A stretch of DNA of 64,000 nt from Pseudomonas sp. BGI-2 (GCF_004310295.1 NZ_SISB01000009.1:1-64000), one strand, 5' to 3'; positions 35,146-45,743 are shown, numbered from the stretch's first letter. Program-made: numbers and translations. The notes: generated from the letters alone by a model not told the origin.

Positions 35146-36390
35146 TTACGAATACCGCAACGCGTGAGCCGGCTCGATTTTCGCTGCACGCCAGGCCGGG
35201 TACACCGTCGCCAGGAAGCTCAAGATGAAACCCGCCGAGCAGATCAACAACACATCCCCACCCTGCAATTCCGACGGCAAGTTGCTGACGAAATACACGT
35301 CAGAACTGAAGATGTGCTGGCCACTGACCCGCTCCATCCACCCCACCAGCTCACTGACGTTCAACGCCGCAATCACGCCGAGCACGCCACCGATCAAGGT
35401 GCCGACAATCCCGATCACCGTGCCCTGCACCATGAAGATCGCCATGATCTGTCGGGGTGTAGCGCCAATGGTGCGCAGGATCGCGATGTCCGCGCCCTTG
35501 TCGTTCACCACCATGATCAACGTTGCGATGATGTTGAACGCCGCCACGGCGACGATCATCAGCAACAGCAGGCCGATCATGGTTTTTTCCATCTTCATCG
35601 CGCTGAACAGACTGCCTTGGGTGTGGGTCCAGTCGTCAGCCTTGTAAGCAGTGCCCAGTCCGCCAGCAATATCGCTGGAGACTTTCGGCGCGGCGTACAA
35701 ATCCTTCACCGCCAGCCGCACGCTCTGCACCTGATTCGGCTCCCAGTGCTGCATCTGCGCAGCATCGGCGACGTGGATCAGCGCCATCGAGCCATCCAGC
35801 TCGGCACCGACCTTGAACACGCCGACCACATTCAGCCGCTGCATGCGCGGGGTAATGCCACCCGGTGCCGTGCTGACTTCCGGCACGATCAGGGTGATCT
35901 TGTCGCCGACATTCAGGCGGAAACGCCGCGCGGTGATCTCACCGATCACCACGCCGAACTCGCCCGGCTTCAATGCATCGAGACGGCCCTGAACGATGTG
36001 CTGGGCAACGATCGACACTTTGCCCTCCTGCGCCGGGTCGATGCCGCTGACCTGAATCGGCTGCATCGTGCCTTTATAGGAGAGCATGCCTTCCATCTCG
36101 GTGAACGGCACGGCGGCGGTGACTTCCGGATTTTTCATCGCGGCGGCGGCCACGGGCAGCCAGTCGTCGATCGGGTTCACGCCGACGATGGTCGCGTGCG
36201 GCACCATGCCAAGGATGCGCGAGCTCATTTCGCGCTGGAAGCCGTTCATCACCGACAGCACCACGATCATCGCCAGCACGCCGAGGGCGAGGCCGATCAT
36301 CGAGGTCATCGAGATGAAGGAAACAAAGCGATTGCGGCGCTTGGCGCGGGTATAGCGCATGCCGATAAAGATCGATAACGGTCTGAACAT
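35146..36390 (-). CDS. lolE: Lipoprotein-releasing permease LolE
   Basis: Inner-membrane permease of the LolCDE ABC transporter, which frees lipoproteins for transfer to the outer membrane. FtsX/MacB layout: helix 1 near 25-50 ([19 protein letters not shown]), a periplasmic domain, and three helices in the last 170 residues, ending in YPAWRAAKIEPAHALRYS. ATG36390 (MFRPLSIF) is chosen to match LolC. The gene follows lolD with a terminator-like hairpin between them. Assignment as LolE rather than LolC is from order. Confidence 0.9.
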   Translation of the reverse strand: MFRPLSIFIGMRYTRAKRRNRFVSFISMTSMIGLALGVLAMIVVLSVMNGFQREMSSRILGMVPHATIVGVNPIDDWLPVAAAAMKNPEVTAAVPFTEMEGMLSYKGTMQPIQVSGIDPAQEGKVSIVAQHIVQGRLDALKPGEFGVVIGEITARRFRLNVGDKITLIVPEVSTAPGGITPRMQRLNVVGVFKVGAELDGSMALIHVADAAQMQHWEPNQVQSVRLAVKDLYAAPKVSSDIAGGLGTAYKADDWTHTQGSLFSAMKMEKTMIGLLLLMIVAVAAFNIIATLIMVVNDKGADIAILRTIGATPRQIMAIFMVQGTVIGIVGTLIGGVLGVIAALNVSELVGWMERVSGQHIFSSDVYFVSNLPSELQGGDVLLICSAGFILSFLATVYPAWRAAKIEPAHALRYS

Positions 36391-36404
36391 TCGCTGGGGC
36401 ACCG

Positions 36405-36447
36405 TAAAAAAATAAAAGACCCGACGTACTCTTCAGTACGCCGGGTT
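36405..36447 (-). terminator. Terminator between lolD and lolE
   Basis: On the minus strand ACCCGGCGTAC pairs with GTACGTCGGGT (one mismatch) and is followed by TCTTTTATTTTTTT. It lies between the lolD stop and the lolE start. Confidence 0.85.
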
Positions 36448-36455
36448 TTGGTCAA

Positions 36456-37139
36456 TCAGATGGGCGTCAGGCAACCTTCCTGCAAATGCAGGACGCGATC
36501 CATCTGGCGAGCCAGGTTCATGTCGTGAGTCACCACCAGGAACGCCGTGCGCATCGAGGTGCTGAGTTCCAGCATCAAATCCTGAATGCCCTGGGCGGTG
36601 TGGGAGTCGAGGTTGCCGGTCGGCTCGTCGAGCATCACCAGGCCTGGCTTGTTCACCAGAGCGCGGGCGATGGCCACGCGCTGACGTTCGCCGCCGGACA
36701 GTTCGGACGGTTTGTGCTCCAGGCGATGACCCAGCCCTACTCGCTCCAGCAACGCGGTCGCACGCTGACGCGCTTCCGGGATTGCGGTTTTGCCGATCAG
36801 CAGCGGCATGCAGACGTTTTCCAGCGCGGTGAACTCAGGCAGCAAGTGGTGGAACTGGTAAACGAAACCCAGCGACCGATTGCGCAGCAAACCGCGAGCC
36901 TTTTCGTTCAGCGCAGACAGCTCTTCACCGGCCAGCCAGACGCTGCCCTTGGTCGGCGTATCGAGGCCGCCCAGCAGATTGAGCAACGTACTTTTGCCCG
37001 AACCCGAGGTGCCGATAATCGCCACGCGCTCACCCGGATGCAGCTCCAGTTGCAGGCCGGCCAGAACTTCTACCGACTCCGGGCCTTCCTCGTAGGATTT
37101 GCCCAGGTTGCGGCAGCTCAAGATTGCTTTATCACTCAT
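36456..37139 (-). CDS. lolD: Lipoprotein-releasing ATPase LolD
   Basis: ATP-binding subunit of LolCDE. Walker [10 protein letters not shown] near residue 43, Q-loop [15 protein letters not shown] signature [10 protein letters not shown], Walker [13 protein letters not shown] and the H-loop VVTHD. From ATG37139 (MSDKAILSC) it is 227 residues, the family size; ATG37154 would overlap the lolC stop. Directly follows lolC. Confidence 0.96.
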   Translation of the reverse strand: MSDKAILSCRNLGKSYEEGPESVEVLAGLQLELHPGERVAIIGTSGSGKSTLLNLLGGLDTPTKGSVWLAGEELSALNEKARGLLRNRSLGFVYQFHHLLPEFTALENVCMPLLIGKTAIPEARQRATALLERVGLGHRLEHKPSELSGGERQRVAIARALVNKPGLVMLDEPTGNLDSHTAQGIQDLMLELSTSMRTAFLVVTHDMNLARQMDRVLHLQEGCLTPI

Positions 37140-37146
37140 GCCCAAC

Positions 37147-38397
37147 TCACTCATAACGTAGCGCCTCCGCAGGCTGGGTGCGCGCGGCACGCCAGGCTGG
37201 ATACAGGGTGGCGAGGAAACTCAGGACCAACGCGGCGGCGCAGACCATCAACACATCCTGGCTCTGCACTTGCGACGGCAGGTAATCGATGAAGTACACG
37301 TCGGCGTTGAGGAACTTGTGCCCGATCAGGCCTTCGAGGGCCGAGATCGCGGCGCTGACGTTCAGCGCGGCGAAGATCCCGACCACCGCGCCGATCAGCG
37401 TACCGATCACGCCAATGACCGTGCCCTGGACCATGAAGATGGCCATGATCTGCCCCGGCGTGGAGCCAAGGGTGCGCAGAATCGCGATGTCGCCCTTCTT
37501 GTCATTCACCACCATCACCAGCGTGGAAATGATGTTGAAGGCGGCGACGGCGACGATCAGCAGCAACAGCAGGCCGATCATGGCTTTTTCCATGCGGATT
37601 GCCTGATACAGATTGCCGTGGGTGCGCGTCCAGTCGCGGGCATAGAAATGGTCTTCGCCGAGTTGCTGGGCGATATTCCACGCCGTGCGCGGGGCCTGGA
37701 ACAGGTCGTCGAACTTCAGGCGGATGCCCTGAACCTGATCCGGCTTCCAGCGATGCAGCTTCGCCAGATCCTGCAGGTTGGTGACACCCAGATACCCGTC
37801 GATCTCACCGGCGCCGACATGGAAAATGCCCACAACGGTAAAGCGTTTCATGCGCGGGAACATCCCGGCCGGGGTCACCGTGACTTCCGGCGCTACGAAC
37901 GTCAGCTTGTCGCCGACCGCAGCGCCGAGCTTGGCGGCCGCCTTGTCGCCGATGACGATGCCGAAACTGCCCGGCGTGAGATCGTCGAGTTTGCCCTGCT
38001 GCATGAAGTTATCAATGATCGAGACCTGCCGTTCCAGCGCAGGGTCGATGGCATTGAGCAGGACTTTGGAAACCTTGCCGTTGTTGGTCAGCAGGCCCTG
38101 CATCTGGGTGAACGGCGCCACGGCCGTCACCTGCGGGTTCTGCTTGACCTTGGCAGCCAGGCTTTGCCAGTCGCTGATCGGTTCACCGGACTCGATGGTC
38201 GCGTGGGGCACCATGCCCAGCACGCGGGTGCGCATCTCATGATCGAAGCCGTTCATGACCGAAAGCACGACGATCATCACGACCACGCCGAGGGCGAGTC
38301 CGATCATCGAGGTCAGGGAAATGAATGACACAAAATGATTGCGACGCTTTGCACGGGTATAACGCGTGCCAATAAATACGAAGAGAGGTCTGAACAT
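37147..38397 (-). CDS. lolC: Lipoprotein-releasing permease LolC
   Basis: Partner permease of LolE and closely similar to it: both begin [22 protein letters not shown] and end [22 protein letters not shown]. It has one N-terminal membrane helix, a large periplasmic domain with the hook that recruits the chaperone LolA in LolC, and three C-terminal helices. 416 residues. First gene of lolC-lolD-lolE, divergent from a PilZ gene. Confidence 0.92.
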   Translation of the reverse strand: MFRPLFVFIGTRYTRAKRRNHFVSFISLTSMIGLALGVVVMIVVLSVMNGFDHEMRTRVLGMVPHATIESGEPISDWQSLAAKVKQNPQVTAVAPFTQMQGLLTNNGKVSKVLLNAIDPALERQVSIIDNFMQQGKLDDLTPGSFGIVIGDKAAAKLGAAVGDKLTFVAPEVTVTPAGMFPRMKRFTVVGIFHVGAGEIDGYLGVTNLQDLAKLHRWKPDQVQGIRLKFDDLFQAPRTAWNIAQQLGEDHFYARDWTRTHGNLYQAIRMEKAMIGLLLLLIVAVAAFNIISTLVMVVNDKKGDIAILRTLGSTPGQIMAIFMVQGTVIGVIGTLIGAVVGIFAALNVSAAISALEGLIGHKFLNADVYFIDYLPSQVQSQDVLMVCAAALVLSFLATLYPAWRAARTQPAEALRYE

Positions 38398-38491
38398 GTC
38401 GGGGCTTGTTCGGAGGGAAAAGGAACGTCCTTGTGGCGGGGGTCGATAACCAGCTTTACACTCAGACCACCGCCGCTACCATGGGTTCGCC

Positions 38492-39070
38492 ATGTCGACA
38501 TTAGATGAAGAAGATCGCCGCGAATACTACCGTATCGAGGACACGATCGCACTGGAAATTCGGCCCCTGTCCGCTCCCGAAGCCGCAGGCCAGGAAGTGT
38601 TGCAGGATGCTTCCCCACTGTTCAACTTGCTCAGCGAACTGCACCTGAGCGAATTCGAGTCGCAACACCTGTTACGCCAGATCAGCGAGCGCGACCGCAA
38701 CCTCGCGGCGTTCCTGAAATCCCAGAACAAACGCATCGATCTAATGAGCCAGGTGATCGCCATCACCGTGCTCGGGCAGATCGGCGAGCCGCAGCCGGTG
38801 ATCATTTCCGAAGGCGGCATCGACTTTCAGTACCCGACACCCATCGCCGTGGGCGCGCACCTGTCGGTCAAACTGGTACTGATGCCGCAAGCCCTCGGCC
38901 TGTTGCTGCGGGCCAAGGTCACGCATTGCGATCGCAAGGCTGGCGCCTACGACGTCGGCACCGAGTTCCAATACCCGACCGATGCCCAACGCCAATTGCT
39001 GGCCCGCTACATTTTGCAGAAGCAGGCCCAGGAACGACGTCTGGCCCGCGAAAACGAATCCGGCATTTAA
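38492..39070 (+). CDS. PilZ-domain protein with long N-terminal region
   Basis: 192 residues. N-terminal EDRREYYRIED provides an RxxxR-like arginine pair, and VIISEGGIDFQYPTPI corresponds to the (D/N)xSxxG segment and following strand, but with Ile in place of Asp/Asn. Residues about 45-95 are helical and extra to a simple PilZ. c-di-GMP binding is therefore likely but unproven. It is divergent from lolC and followed after 14 bases by the phosphodiesterase gene. Confidence 0.75.
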   Translation: MSTLDEEDRREYYRIEDTIALEIRPLSAPEAAGQEVLQDASPLFNLLSELHLSEFESQHLLRQISERDRNLAAFLKSQNKRIDLMSQVIAITVLGQIGEPQPVIISEGGIDFQYPTPIAVGAHLSVKLVLMPQALGLLLRAKVTHCDRKAGAYDVGTEFQYPTDAQRQLLARYILQKQAQERRLARENESGI

Positions 39071-39084
39071 TTTAAGGAAGAACC

Positions 39085-39807
39085 GTGACCCTCATCTACG
39101 GCCATCGCGGCGCCAAGGGCGAAGCACCGGAAAACACGCTGACCGGTTTTCAGCAATGCCTCCAGCACGGCGTACGCCGCTGCGAACTGGACCTGCACCT
39201 GTCCATGGACAACGAGCTGATGGTCATCCACGACCCGACGCTCAAGCGCACCACCGACCGACGCGGCAAGGTCGTCGAGCACACCGCAAAAGACCTGGTG
39301 ACCTACGACGCACGCAAGGGCGGCCCGGGCTGGATCAAGCCCTGCCTGATTCCGACACTGGAAGAACTGTTCGAGAAATGCGATTTCGAGCACTGGCAAC
39401 TGGAAGTCAAAAGCGCTTCACGCACCCGCGCCGCGACGACCGTGCTGGCGATTCGCGAAATGGCTCAGCGTTTCGGCCTGCTCGACAAGGTCACCATCAC
39501 GTCGAGTTCACGTGAAGTATTGAAAGCCGCGCTGGACCTGGTGCCGGACGTGTCCCGCGGTCTGGTGGCCGAGTACGCGTGGCTTGACCCGTTGAAGGTC
39601 GCGCAAAGTTATGGCTGTGAGATTCTGGCGCTGAACTGGACCCTGTGTACGCCGGAACGCCTGCAGAAGGCGCAGCGTCAGGGGCTGCATGTGTCGGTGT
39701 GGACAGTCAACGAGCCCGCGCTGATGCGCAGACTCGCCGACTTCGGCGTTGACAGCCTGATTACAGACTTTCCCGGTTTGGCCAGCGCCACCCTCGAGAA
39801 TTGCTGA
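39085..39807 (+). CDS. Glycerophosphodiester phosphodiesterase
   Basis: Cytosolic (no signal peptide) GDPD-family enzyme hydrolysing glycerophosphodiesters to glycerol-3-phosphate and an alcohol. It shows GHRGAKGEAPENT, ELDLHLSMDNELMVIHDPTLKRTT with the metal-binding His and Glu, then LEVKSA and VWTVNEPALMRRLADFGVDSLITDFP at the end. It starts at GTG39085 with AAGGAAG upstream. It is 240 residues, an UgpQ-like size, and follows the PilZ gene. Confidence 0.93.
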   Translation: MTLIYGHRGAKGEAPENTLTGFQQCLQHGVRRCELDLHLSMDNELMVIHDPTLKRTTDRRGKVVEHTAKDLVTYDARKGGPGWIKPCLIPTLEELFEKCDFEHWQLEVKSASRTRAATTVLAIREMAQRFGLLDKVTITSSSREVLKAALDLVPDVSRGLVAEYAWLDPLKVAQSYGCEILALNWTLCTPERLQKAQRQGLHVSVWTVNEPALMRRLADFGVDSLITDFPGLASATLENC

Positions 39808-39849
39808 AATCGGTCTCCCCGGCCGGCTCAGGCCACCGGCCGGAGCCAC

Positions 39850-41244
39850 TCAAAAAAGCCGGTTGAGGCCGTCGTATGCCGCTACCCGATAGGCTTCGGC
39901 CATGGTCGGGTAGTTGAACGTCGTGTTGACGAAGTACTTCAACGTGTTCAATTCGCCCGGCTGGCTCATGATCGCCTGACCGATGTGAACGATCTCCGAC
40001 GCCTGATAACCGAAGCAGTGAACGCCCAGCACTTCCAGTGTCTCGCGGTGGAACAGGATTTTCAGCATACCCTGGGGCTCGCCGGCAATCTGTGCACGCG
40101 CCATGCTCTTGAAGAACGCCTTGCCCACTTCGTACGGCACCTTGGCCTGAGTCAGCTCCTGCTCGTTCTTGCCGATCGAGCTGATCTCGGGAATGGTGTA
40201 GATGCCGGTCGGCACGTCGTTGACGAAGCGCCAGCTGTTGTTATCGACGATGCTGCCAGCGGCCGAACGGCCCTGGTCGTGCGCAGCACTGGCCAGGCTC
40301 GGCCAGCCGATCACATCACCGGCTCCGTAAATGTTCGGAACGCAGGTGCGATAGGCTTCGTCGACTTCGATCTGGCCACGGCTGTTAACCTTGACGCCGA
40401 TGTTTTCCAGACCCAGCTGATCGGTGTTGCCGGTACGGCCGTTGCACCAGAGCAAGGCGTCGGCCTTGATCTTCTTGCCGGACTTGAGGTGCAGGATCAC
40501 GCCGTTGTCCACGCCTTCGACGCGGTCGTAGTCTTCGTTGTGGCGAACCGTGATGTTGTTGTTGCTGAAGTGGTAGCTCAAGGCCTGGGAAATTTCCGAG
40601 TCCAGGAAGCTCAGCAACTGACCGCGGTTGTCCACCAGTTCAACCAGTACACCCAGGCCACTGAAGATCGACGCGTATTCGCAACCGATCACGCCAGCGC
40701 CGTAAACAATGAGTTTGCGCGGGGTGTGGCCGAGGCTGAGGATGGTGTCGCTATCGTAGATACGCGGGTGATGGAAATCGATGTCCGCCGGGCGATAAGG
40801 ACGCGAACCGGTGGCGATGATGATGTGCTTGGCCACCAGTTTTTCGACCACGCCGTTGGCGCAGACCACTTCGATGGTTTGCTCGTCGGCGAAGCTGCCG
40901 GTGCCGAAGAACACGTCGACGCGGTTACGGGCGTAGTAGCCGGTGCGCGAGGCGACTTGTTTGGAAATGACTTTTTCGGCGCTTTTCAGCACGTCCGGGA
41001 ACGAGAACCAGCGCGGCTCACCAATGGCCCGGAACATCGGGTTGGTGTTGAACTGCATGATCTGCCGGACCGAGTGACGCAGTGCCTTGGACGGGATGGT
41101 ACCCAGGTGGGTGCAGTTGCCGCCGACCTGGCGACGGCTATCGACCATCGCCACCTTGCGCCCTGCTTTGGCGGCGTTCATTGCCGCGCCTTCTCCCGCC
41201 GGGCCGGAACCCAGCACCACCACGTCGTAGTTGTAGACAGCCAT
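39850..41244 (-). CDS. sthA: Soluble pyridine nucleotide transhydrogenase
   Basis: FAD enzyme that equilibrates NADPH and NADH in the cytosol. FAD-binding [20 protein letters not shown] at the start, and [16 protein letters not shown], where one redox Cys is replaced (Thr), as in all SthA proteins. NAD-binding [13 protein letters not shown] near 180 and the dimerisation domain follow. 464 residues. The start has AGGAG upstream. Well supported. Confidence 0.97.
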   Translation of the reverse strand: MAVYNYDVVVLGSGPAGEGAAMNAAKAGRKVAMVDSRRQVGGNCTHLGTIPSKALRHSVRQIMQFNTNPMFRAIGEPRWFSFPDVLKSAEKVISKQVASRTGYYARNRVDVFFGTGSFADEQTIEVVCANGVVEKLVAKHIIIATGSRPYRPADIDFHHPRIYDSDTILSLGHTPRKLIVYGAGVIGCEYASIFSGLGVLVELVDNRGQLLSFLDSEISQALSYHFSNNNITVRHNEDYDRVEGVDNGVILHLKSGKKIKADALLWCNGRTGNTDQLGLENIGVKVNSRGQIEVDEAYRTCVPNIYGAGDVIGWPSLASAAHDQGRSAAGSIVDNNSWRFVNDVPTGIYTIPEISSIGKNEQELTQAKVPYEVGKAFFKSMARAQIAGEPQGMLKILFHRETLEVLGVHCFGYQASEIVHIGQAIMSQPGELNTLKYFVNTTFNYPTMAEAYRVAAYDGLNRLF

Positions 41245-41451
41245 GCGTACTCCTCAGAACAGGCCGCGGCGCCCTCGGCACCTGCGGCTAAATCACGCCG
41301 ATCTGCGGCGTGAAGGAACAATTTGGGGCCAGTGCAGAACCCGGACACAGTCTATAGAAGCGTCAACGCCGGGCACATTAACCCTTGGTCGCGTCGTAGG
41401 CTAGTTTTGCCTGCACTACAACGCCAGTCTTCAATGAGCGGATCACCGCAA

Positions 41452-42465
41452 TCATTCGGTTTTGCCGCCACTGAGGCGCTCAAAAGCCTGATTGGTTCGT
41501 GTGACGAAACCTGTATCGGCACGAATCACAAAAAATGCGCCGATATCGTGTTTTTCGGCGTAGTCCCAACCGCGCTCCGGGCCGAGAATCAGCAACAGCG
41601 TCGATAAGCCATCGGCCATTAACGCTGAAGGATTAATGACCGTGACTGACGCCAGGGTGTGTGAGACCGGCGCACCGGTTCGGGCATCGAAGGTGTGAGA
41701 ATAACGCTTACCGTCCTGCTGAAAATAGTTGCGGTAGTCGCCGGAGGTGGACAGGCCATAGCCATCGACCGCGATGATTTTTTGCGCGACCTGCTGGTCG
41801 TCGCGGGGCACTTCCAGGGCGATTTTCCAGGCTGAGCCGTCGAGTTTTTTACCCGCTGCCTTGAGCTCGCCGGTGACTTCGGCCAGGTAGTTGTGGATAC
41901 CCAGCGCTTCGAGTTTTTCGGCAATGGTGTCGACGGCGTAACCGGCGGCGATGCTGTTGAAGTCGACTTCGACGGCGGCGTCCTTGCACAACTGATCGCG
42001 GTCGATGCGCAGGTGTTGGTAACCCACCCGCTGCCGTACTCCGGCGAGCGCCTGGGCAGCGGGCACTTTTTCCTCACGGGCCTGCGGGCCGAAACCCCAG
42101 AGGTTGAGCAGCGGTTCGACCGTCAGGTCGTAGGAGCCTTCGCTTTGTTCCGAGAGCTGCTCGCCGACGCGGACCAGCTTAAGGATCGACGCGGGCATTT
42201 TCTGACAGCGATGGGCCGGGAGATCGTTGAAAACCTCGATGTCCGAATCGCTGCGGTAGGTGGACATTTGCTGATCGATGTCGGCCAGGATCTTTTCGAC
42301 CTGCGCCTTGATGTCCTTTTGAGCGGGAAGACCGGTGTGGTGCACATATTTGATTGAATAAGTGCTGCCCATGGTTGGACCTCCGAAGGTTTCCATGGAG
42401 TTGGAGTTGCCGCAGCCGGACAGTGCGCCGAGCAGAACCAATAAAACGCCCCGACACCCATTCAA
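41452..42465 (-). CDS. apbE: FAD:protein FMN transferase ApbE
   Basis: Periplasmic lipoprotein that attaches FMN covalently to target flavoproteins. Lipoprotein signal with ALSGC, then GPTMGSTYSIKY, MSTYRSDSDIE, VDFNSIAAGYAVD, GDYRNYF, HTFDARTGAPV and the metal-binding MADGLSTLL. TTG42465 is chosen: GGGAGGTGGGAATCG precedes it directly and gives an ordinary lipoprotein signal, while longer frames run into a REPIN. In PAO1, as I recall, apbE sits next to the nqr genes, which are not seen here. Confidence 0.93.
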   Translation of the reverse strand: MNGCRGVLLVLLGALSGCGNSNSMETFGGPTMGSTYSIKYVHHTGLPAQKDIKAQVEKILADIDQQMSTYRSDSDIEVFNDLPAHRCQKMPASILKLVRVGEQLSEQSEGSYDLTVEPLLNLWGFGPQAREEKVPAAQALAGVRQRVGYQHLRIDRDQLCKDAAVEVDFNSIAAGYAVDTIAEKLEALGIHNYLAEVTGELKAAGKKLDGSAWKIALEVPRDDQQVAQKIIAVDGYGLSTSGDYRNYFQQDGKRYSHTFDARTGAPVSHTLASVTVINPSALMADGLSTLLLILGPERGWDYAEKHDIGAFFVIRADTGFVTRTNQAFERLSGGKTE

Positions 42466-42529
42466 CGATTCCCACCTCCCAAAGCATTCCCTGACACAAC
42501 GCCAAGGCCGGCCATTATGCACCTTCCCT

Positions 42530-42602
42530 TGTAGGAGCGAGGCTTGCCCGCGAAGACGGTGTGTCAGGTTAATCGCCTTCGCGGGCAAGCCTCGCTCCTA
42601 CA
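42530..42602. repeat. REPIN (inverted REP pair), TGTAGGAG type
   Basis: TGTAGGAGCGAGGCTTGCCC and its inverse GGGCAAGCCTCGCTCCTACA flank about 30 bases, upstream of apbE. Confidence 0.93.
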
Positions 42603-42803
42603 GGTCTAATTCGCTCCGCCTCTAAATTCATACCGCTTAATGGCTATATCGTTTAAGCAGCAAGCTAACTAGTTGTTGCCTAACGATCTTCATACACATA
42701 TCGTTACAAAACTGTTCGCCGAGGGAACCCGCCTTCATGGCGACAGCGAGGACGCGTCTAAATCAGGGATTTCCGACAAGATAGCCAAAGTGAGCACGTT
42801 GAA

Positions 42804-44102
42804 ATGTCCTCGAATACGGGCAAAGGCATAGCGATTATTCGCGTTGTCAGCGGTAACTTTCTCGAAGTGTTCGACTTTATGGTCTATGGCTTTTACGCCA
42901 CGGCCATCGCTAAAACCTTCTTCCCCGCCGACAGCGCTTTCGCCTCCCTGATGTTATCGCTGGCCACGTTCGGTGCCGGCTTCCTGATGCGTCCTTTGGG
43001 GGCGATTTTCCTCGGGGCCTACATCGACCGTCATGGCCGCCGCAAAGGCCTGATCATTACCCTCGCGATGATGGCGGCCGGCACGGTGCTGATTGCGTGC
43101 GTGCCGGGTTACGCCACCCTCGGCGTCGCCGCGCCACTGCTCGTATTGTTCGGCCGCCTGCTGCAAGGCTTCTCGGCCGGCGTAGAACTGGGCGGTGTGT
43201 CGGTGTACCTGGCGGAGATCTCCACGCCGGGTCGCAAGGGCTTTTTTGTCAGTTGGCAGTCTGCCAGTCAGCAAGCCGCGGTGGTGTTCGCCGGCCTGTT
43301 GGGGGTCGGCTTGAACCACTGGCTCAGCCCCGAAGAAATGGGCGACTGGGGCTGGCGCGTGCCGTTCCTGATCGGCTGCATGATTGTGCCGGTGATCTTC
43401 GTGATTCGTCGTTCACTGGAAGAAACGCCGGAGTTCCAGGCGCGTAAACACCGCCCTACCCTGGGTGACGTCGTCCACTCGATCAGTCAAAACTTTGGCA
43501 TCGTCATCGCCGGCATGGCGCTGGTGGTGATGACCACCGTGTCGTTCTACCTGATCACCGCCTACACCCCGACTTTCGGCAAAGCCGAACTGCACCTGTC
43601 CGATCTGGATGCGTTGGTGGTGACGGTGTGTATCGGCCTGTCCAACTTCTTCTGGCTGCCGGTGATGGGTTCTGTGTCCGACAAAATCGGACGCAAACCC
43701 CTACTCCTGGCGGCGACAATTCTGGCAATCCTCACGGCCTACCCTGCCTTGTCGTGGCTGGTGGCGAACCCGAGCTTCAGCCATTTGCTGATCGTCGAGT
43801 TGTGGCTGTCGTTCCTGTATGGCTCGTACAACGGCGCCATGGTCGTGGCGCTGACCGAGATCATGCCGGTGGAAGTTCGTACGACCGGTTTTTCGTTGGC
43901 CTACAGCCTGGCGACGGCAACCTTCGGCGGGTTTACGCCGGCGGCCTGCACGTACCTGATCCACGTGCTGGACAACAAGGCTGCGCCAGGAATCTGGCTC
44001 AGTGGCGCGGCGGTGTTGGGGTTGATTGCGACGCTGGTGTTGTTCAAAGGCAATCGGCATGAACTGCGGACTGCGCAGGCTGCCGTGGTCGCCGGCGCCT
44101 GA
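42804..44102 (+). CDS. MFS citrate/tricarballylate-type transporter
   Basis: Inner-membrane proton symporter for tricarboxylate or related acids. Twelve hydrophobic segments and the metabolite:H+ symporter signature [21 protein letters not shown] near residue 62, [19 protein letters not shown] near 118, [13 protein letters not shown] near 195 and [10 protein letters not shown] near 292. 432 residues, close to TcuC/CitA. There is no neighbouring TctA or citrate gene. Ends next to a REPIN and a terminator. Confidence 0.82.
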   Translation: MSSNTGKGIAIIRVVSGNFLEVFDFMVYGFYATAIAKTFFPADSAFASLMLSLATFGAGFLMRPLGAIFLGAYIDRHGRRKGLIITLAMMAAGTVLIACVPGYATLGVAAPLLVLFGRLLQGFSAGVELGGVSVYLAEISTPGRKGFFVSWQSASQQAAVVFAGLLGVGLNHWLSPEEMGDWGWRVPFLIGCMIVPVIFVIRRSLEETPEFQARKHRPTLGDVVHSISQNFGIVIAGMALVVMTTVSFYLITAYTPTFGKAELHLSDLDALVVTVCIGLSNFFWLPVMGSVSDKIGRKPLLLAATILAILTAYPALSWLVANPSFSHLLIVELWLSFLYGSYNGAMVVALTEIMPVEVRTTGFSLAYSLATATFGGFTPAACTYLIHVLDNKAAPGIWLSGAAVLGLIATLVLFKGNRHELRTAQAAVVAGA

Positions 44103-44110
44103 GAGATTGC

Positions 44111-44187
44111 CTTCGCGAGCAAGCCCGCTCCCACATTGGATTTGTGTACGCCACAGATCAAATGTGGGAGCGGGCTTGCCCGCGAAG
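44111..44187. repeat. REPIN (inverted REP pair)
   Basis: CTTCGCGAGCAAGCCCGCTC on the left and GAGCGGGCTTGCCCGCGAAG on the right, with about 37 bases between. The left arm differs at one position from the right arm's complement. Confidence 0.92.
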
Positions 44188-44233
44188 AGGCCGGCACAGA
44201 CAACACATCTGCAACTGACAAACCGCACAAACA

Positions 44234-44263
44234 AAAACGCCCCGACCAAAGTCGGGGCGTTTT
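44234..44263. terminator. Bidirectional terminator, MFS gene/gap
   Basis: AAAACGCCCCGAC and GTCGGGGCGTTTT form a perfect 13-bp stem around CAAA, between convergent genes. Confidence 0.95.
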
Positions 44264-44279
44264 CATGTGCAGCTAACGC

Positions 44280-45743
44280 TTAGCGCGGGAATGCTGGCGG
44301 GTTTACACCGGCCATGTCTTCCATCACGCGAACCACCTGGCAGCTATAACCGAATTCGTTGTCGTACCAAACGTACAGAACAACGCGGTTGTCTTGGGTG
44401 ATGGTTGCTTCAGCGTCCACAACGCCTGCGTGGCGCGAGCCAACGAAGTCGGTGGAAACCACCTCCTGCGAGTTGACGTAGTCGATTTGCTTATGCAGAT
44501 CGGAGTGCAACGCCATGTAGCGCAGGTACTCGTTCATCTCTTCACGGGTGGCTGCTTTCTCAAGGTTCAGATTGAGAATGGCCATCGACACGTTTGGCGT
44601 CGGAACGCGGATCGCGTTACCGGTCAGCTTGCCGGCCAGTTCAGGCAGCGCCTTGGCGGCAGCAGTGGCAGCACCGGTCTCGGTGATCACCATGTTCAGC
44701 GCGGCGCTACGGCCACGGCGATCGCCTTTGTGGAAGTTGTCGATCAGGTTCTGGTCGTTGGTGTACGAGTGAACCGTTTCAACGTGGCCATTGATGATGC
44801 CGAACTTGTCGTTGACAGCTTTCAGCACCGGCACGATGGCGTTGGTGGTGCAGGAGGCAGCCGAAACGATCTTGTCGTCAGCGGTGATTTCACCGTGGTT
44901 GATGCCGTGAACGATGTTCTTCAGCTTGCCTTTACCCGGAGCGGTCAGAACAACGCGATCGATACCCGGGCAAGCCAGGTGCTGGCCCAGGCCCTCGGCG
45001 TCACGCCATACGCCGGTGTTGTCCACCAGCAGCGCGTCTTTGATGCCGTACTGGGTGTAATCCACTTCAGTCGGGTTTTTCGCGTAGATAACCTGGATCA
45101 GGTTGCCGTTGGCGGTGATGGTGTTGTTGGCTTCATCAATGGTGATGGTGCCATCGAACGGACCATGAACCGAGTCACGACGCAGCAGGCTCGCACGCTT
45201 GACCAGATCGTTCTCGGCGCCCTTGCGGACAACGATGGCGCGCAGACGCAGGCCGTCACCACCACCGGTTTTCTCGATCAGGATGCGCGCCAGCAGACGG
45301 CCGATACGACCGAAGCCGTACAGGACAACGTCGGTGCCTTTACGAGCGGCAACGTTTTGCTGACCCACGACGTCAGCCAGTTCTTCGCGGACGAACTGCT
45401 CGGCGGTGCGGCCATTGCCTTCGGCTTTGAACTTGACCGCAAGCTTGCCCAGGTCAACCGAAGCGGCACCGAGCTTGAGCTCGCTCATCGCTTTGAGCAG
45501 CGGGAATGTTTCGTGGACGGACAATTCGCTGTCATCGGACTGACGATGACGAGCAAAGCGGTGAGCTTTGAGAATCGCAATGACTGAACGATTGATCAGG
45601 CTGCGGCCATAGATCGAGCTCACCACGTTGTTATTGCGGTAGAGCTGACCGATAAGCGGAATCATCGCTTCTGCGAGTGCTTCACGGTCGATCCATTCAC
45701 CAAGACACTGGTCGGGCTTCTGAGTCACGGGAACCTTCCACAT
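44280..45743 (-). CDS. gap: Glyceraldehyde-3-phosphate dehydrogenase, extended form
   Basis: Oxidises glyceraldehyde-3-phosphate to 1,3-bisphosphoglycerate or acts in the reverse direction. 487 residues: a Pseudomonas-type N-terminal extension of about 130 residues precedes the Rossmann domain (VLYGFGRIGRLLAR). The active-site SAASCTTNAIVPVLKA and the C-terminal WYDNEFGYS are intact. ATG45743 (MWKVPVTQ) is selected; the frame reaches 45836 without family-like residues. It is divergent from mfd. The role of the extension is not evident from sequence. Confidence 0.93.
   Translation of the reverse strand: MWKVPVTQKPDQCLGEWIDREALAEAMIPLIGQLYRNNNVVSSIYGRSLINRSVIAILKAHRFARHRQSDDSELSVHETFPLLKAMSELKLGAASVDLGKLAVKFKAEGNGRTAEQFVREELADVVGQQNVAARKGTDVVLYGFGRIGRLLARILIEKTGGGDGLRLRAIVVRKGAENDLVKRASLLRRDSVHGPFDGTITIDEANNTITANGNLIQVIYAKNPTEVDYTQYGIKDALLVDNTGVWRDAEGLGQHLACPGIDRVVLTAPGKGKLKNIVHGINHGEITADDKIVSAASCTTNAIVPVLKAVNDKFGIINGHVETVHSYTNDQNLIDNFHKGDRRGRSAALNMVITETGAATAAAKALPELAGKLTGNAIRVPTPNVSMAILNLNLEKAATREEMNEYLRYMALHSDLHKQIDYVNSQEVVSTDFVGSRHAGVVDAEATITQDNRVVLYVWYDNEFGYSCQVVRVMEDMAGVNPPAFPR

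Noticed and set aside
35053..36378. Long plus-strand open frame opposite lolE
   Set aside because: Antisense shadow of lolE, rich in His, Asp and Arg, with no domain and no ribosome-binding site; the similar frame opposite lolC (37270-38328) is rejected for the same reason.
41323..41607. Plus-strand 94-residue frame beyond sthA
   Set aside because: Mostly antisense to the end of apbE, with no ribosome-binding site and no recognisable family.
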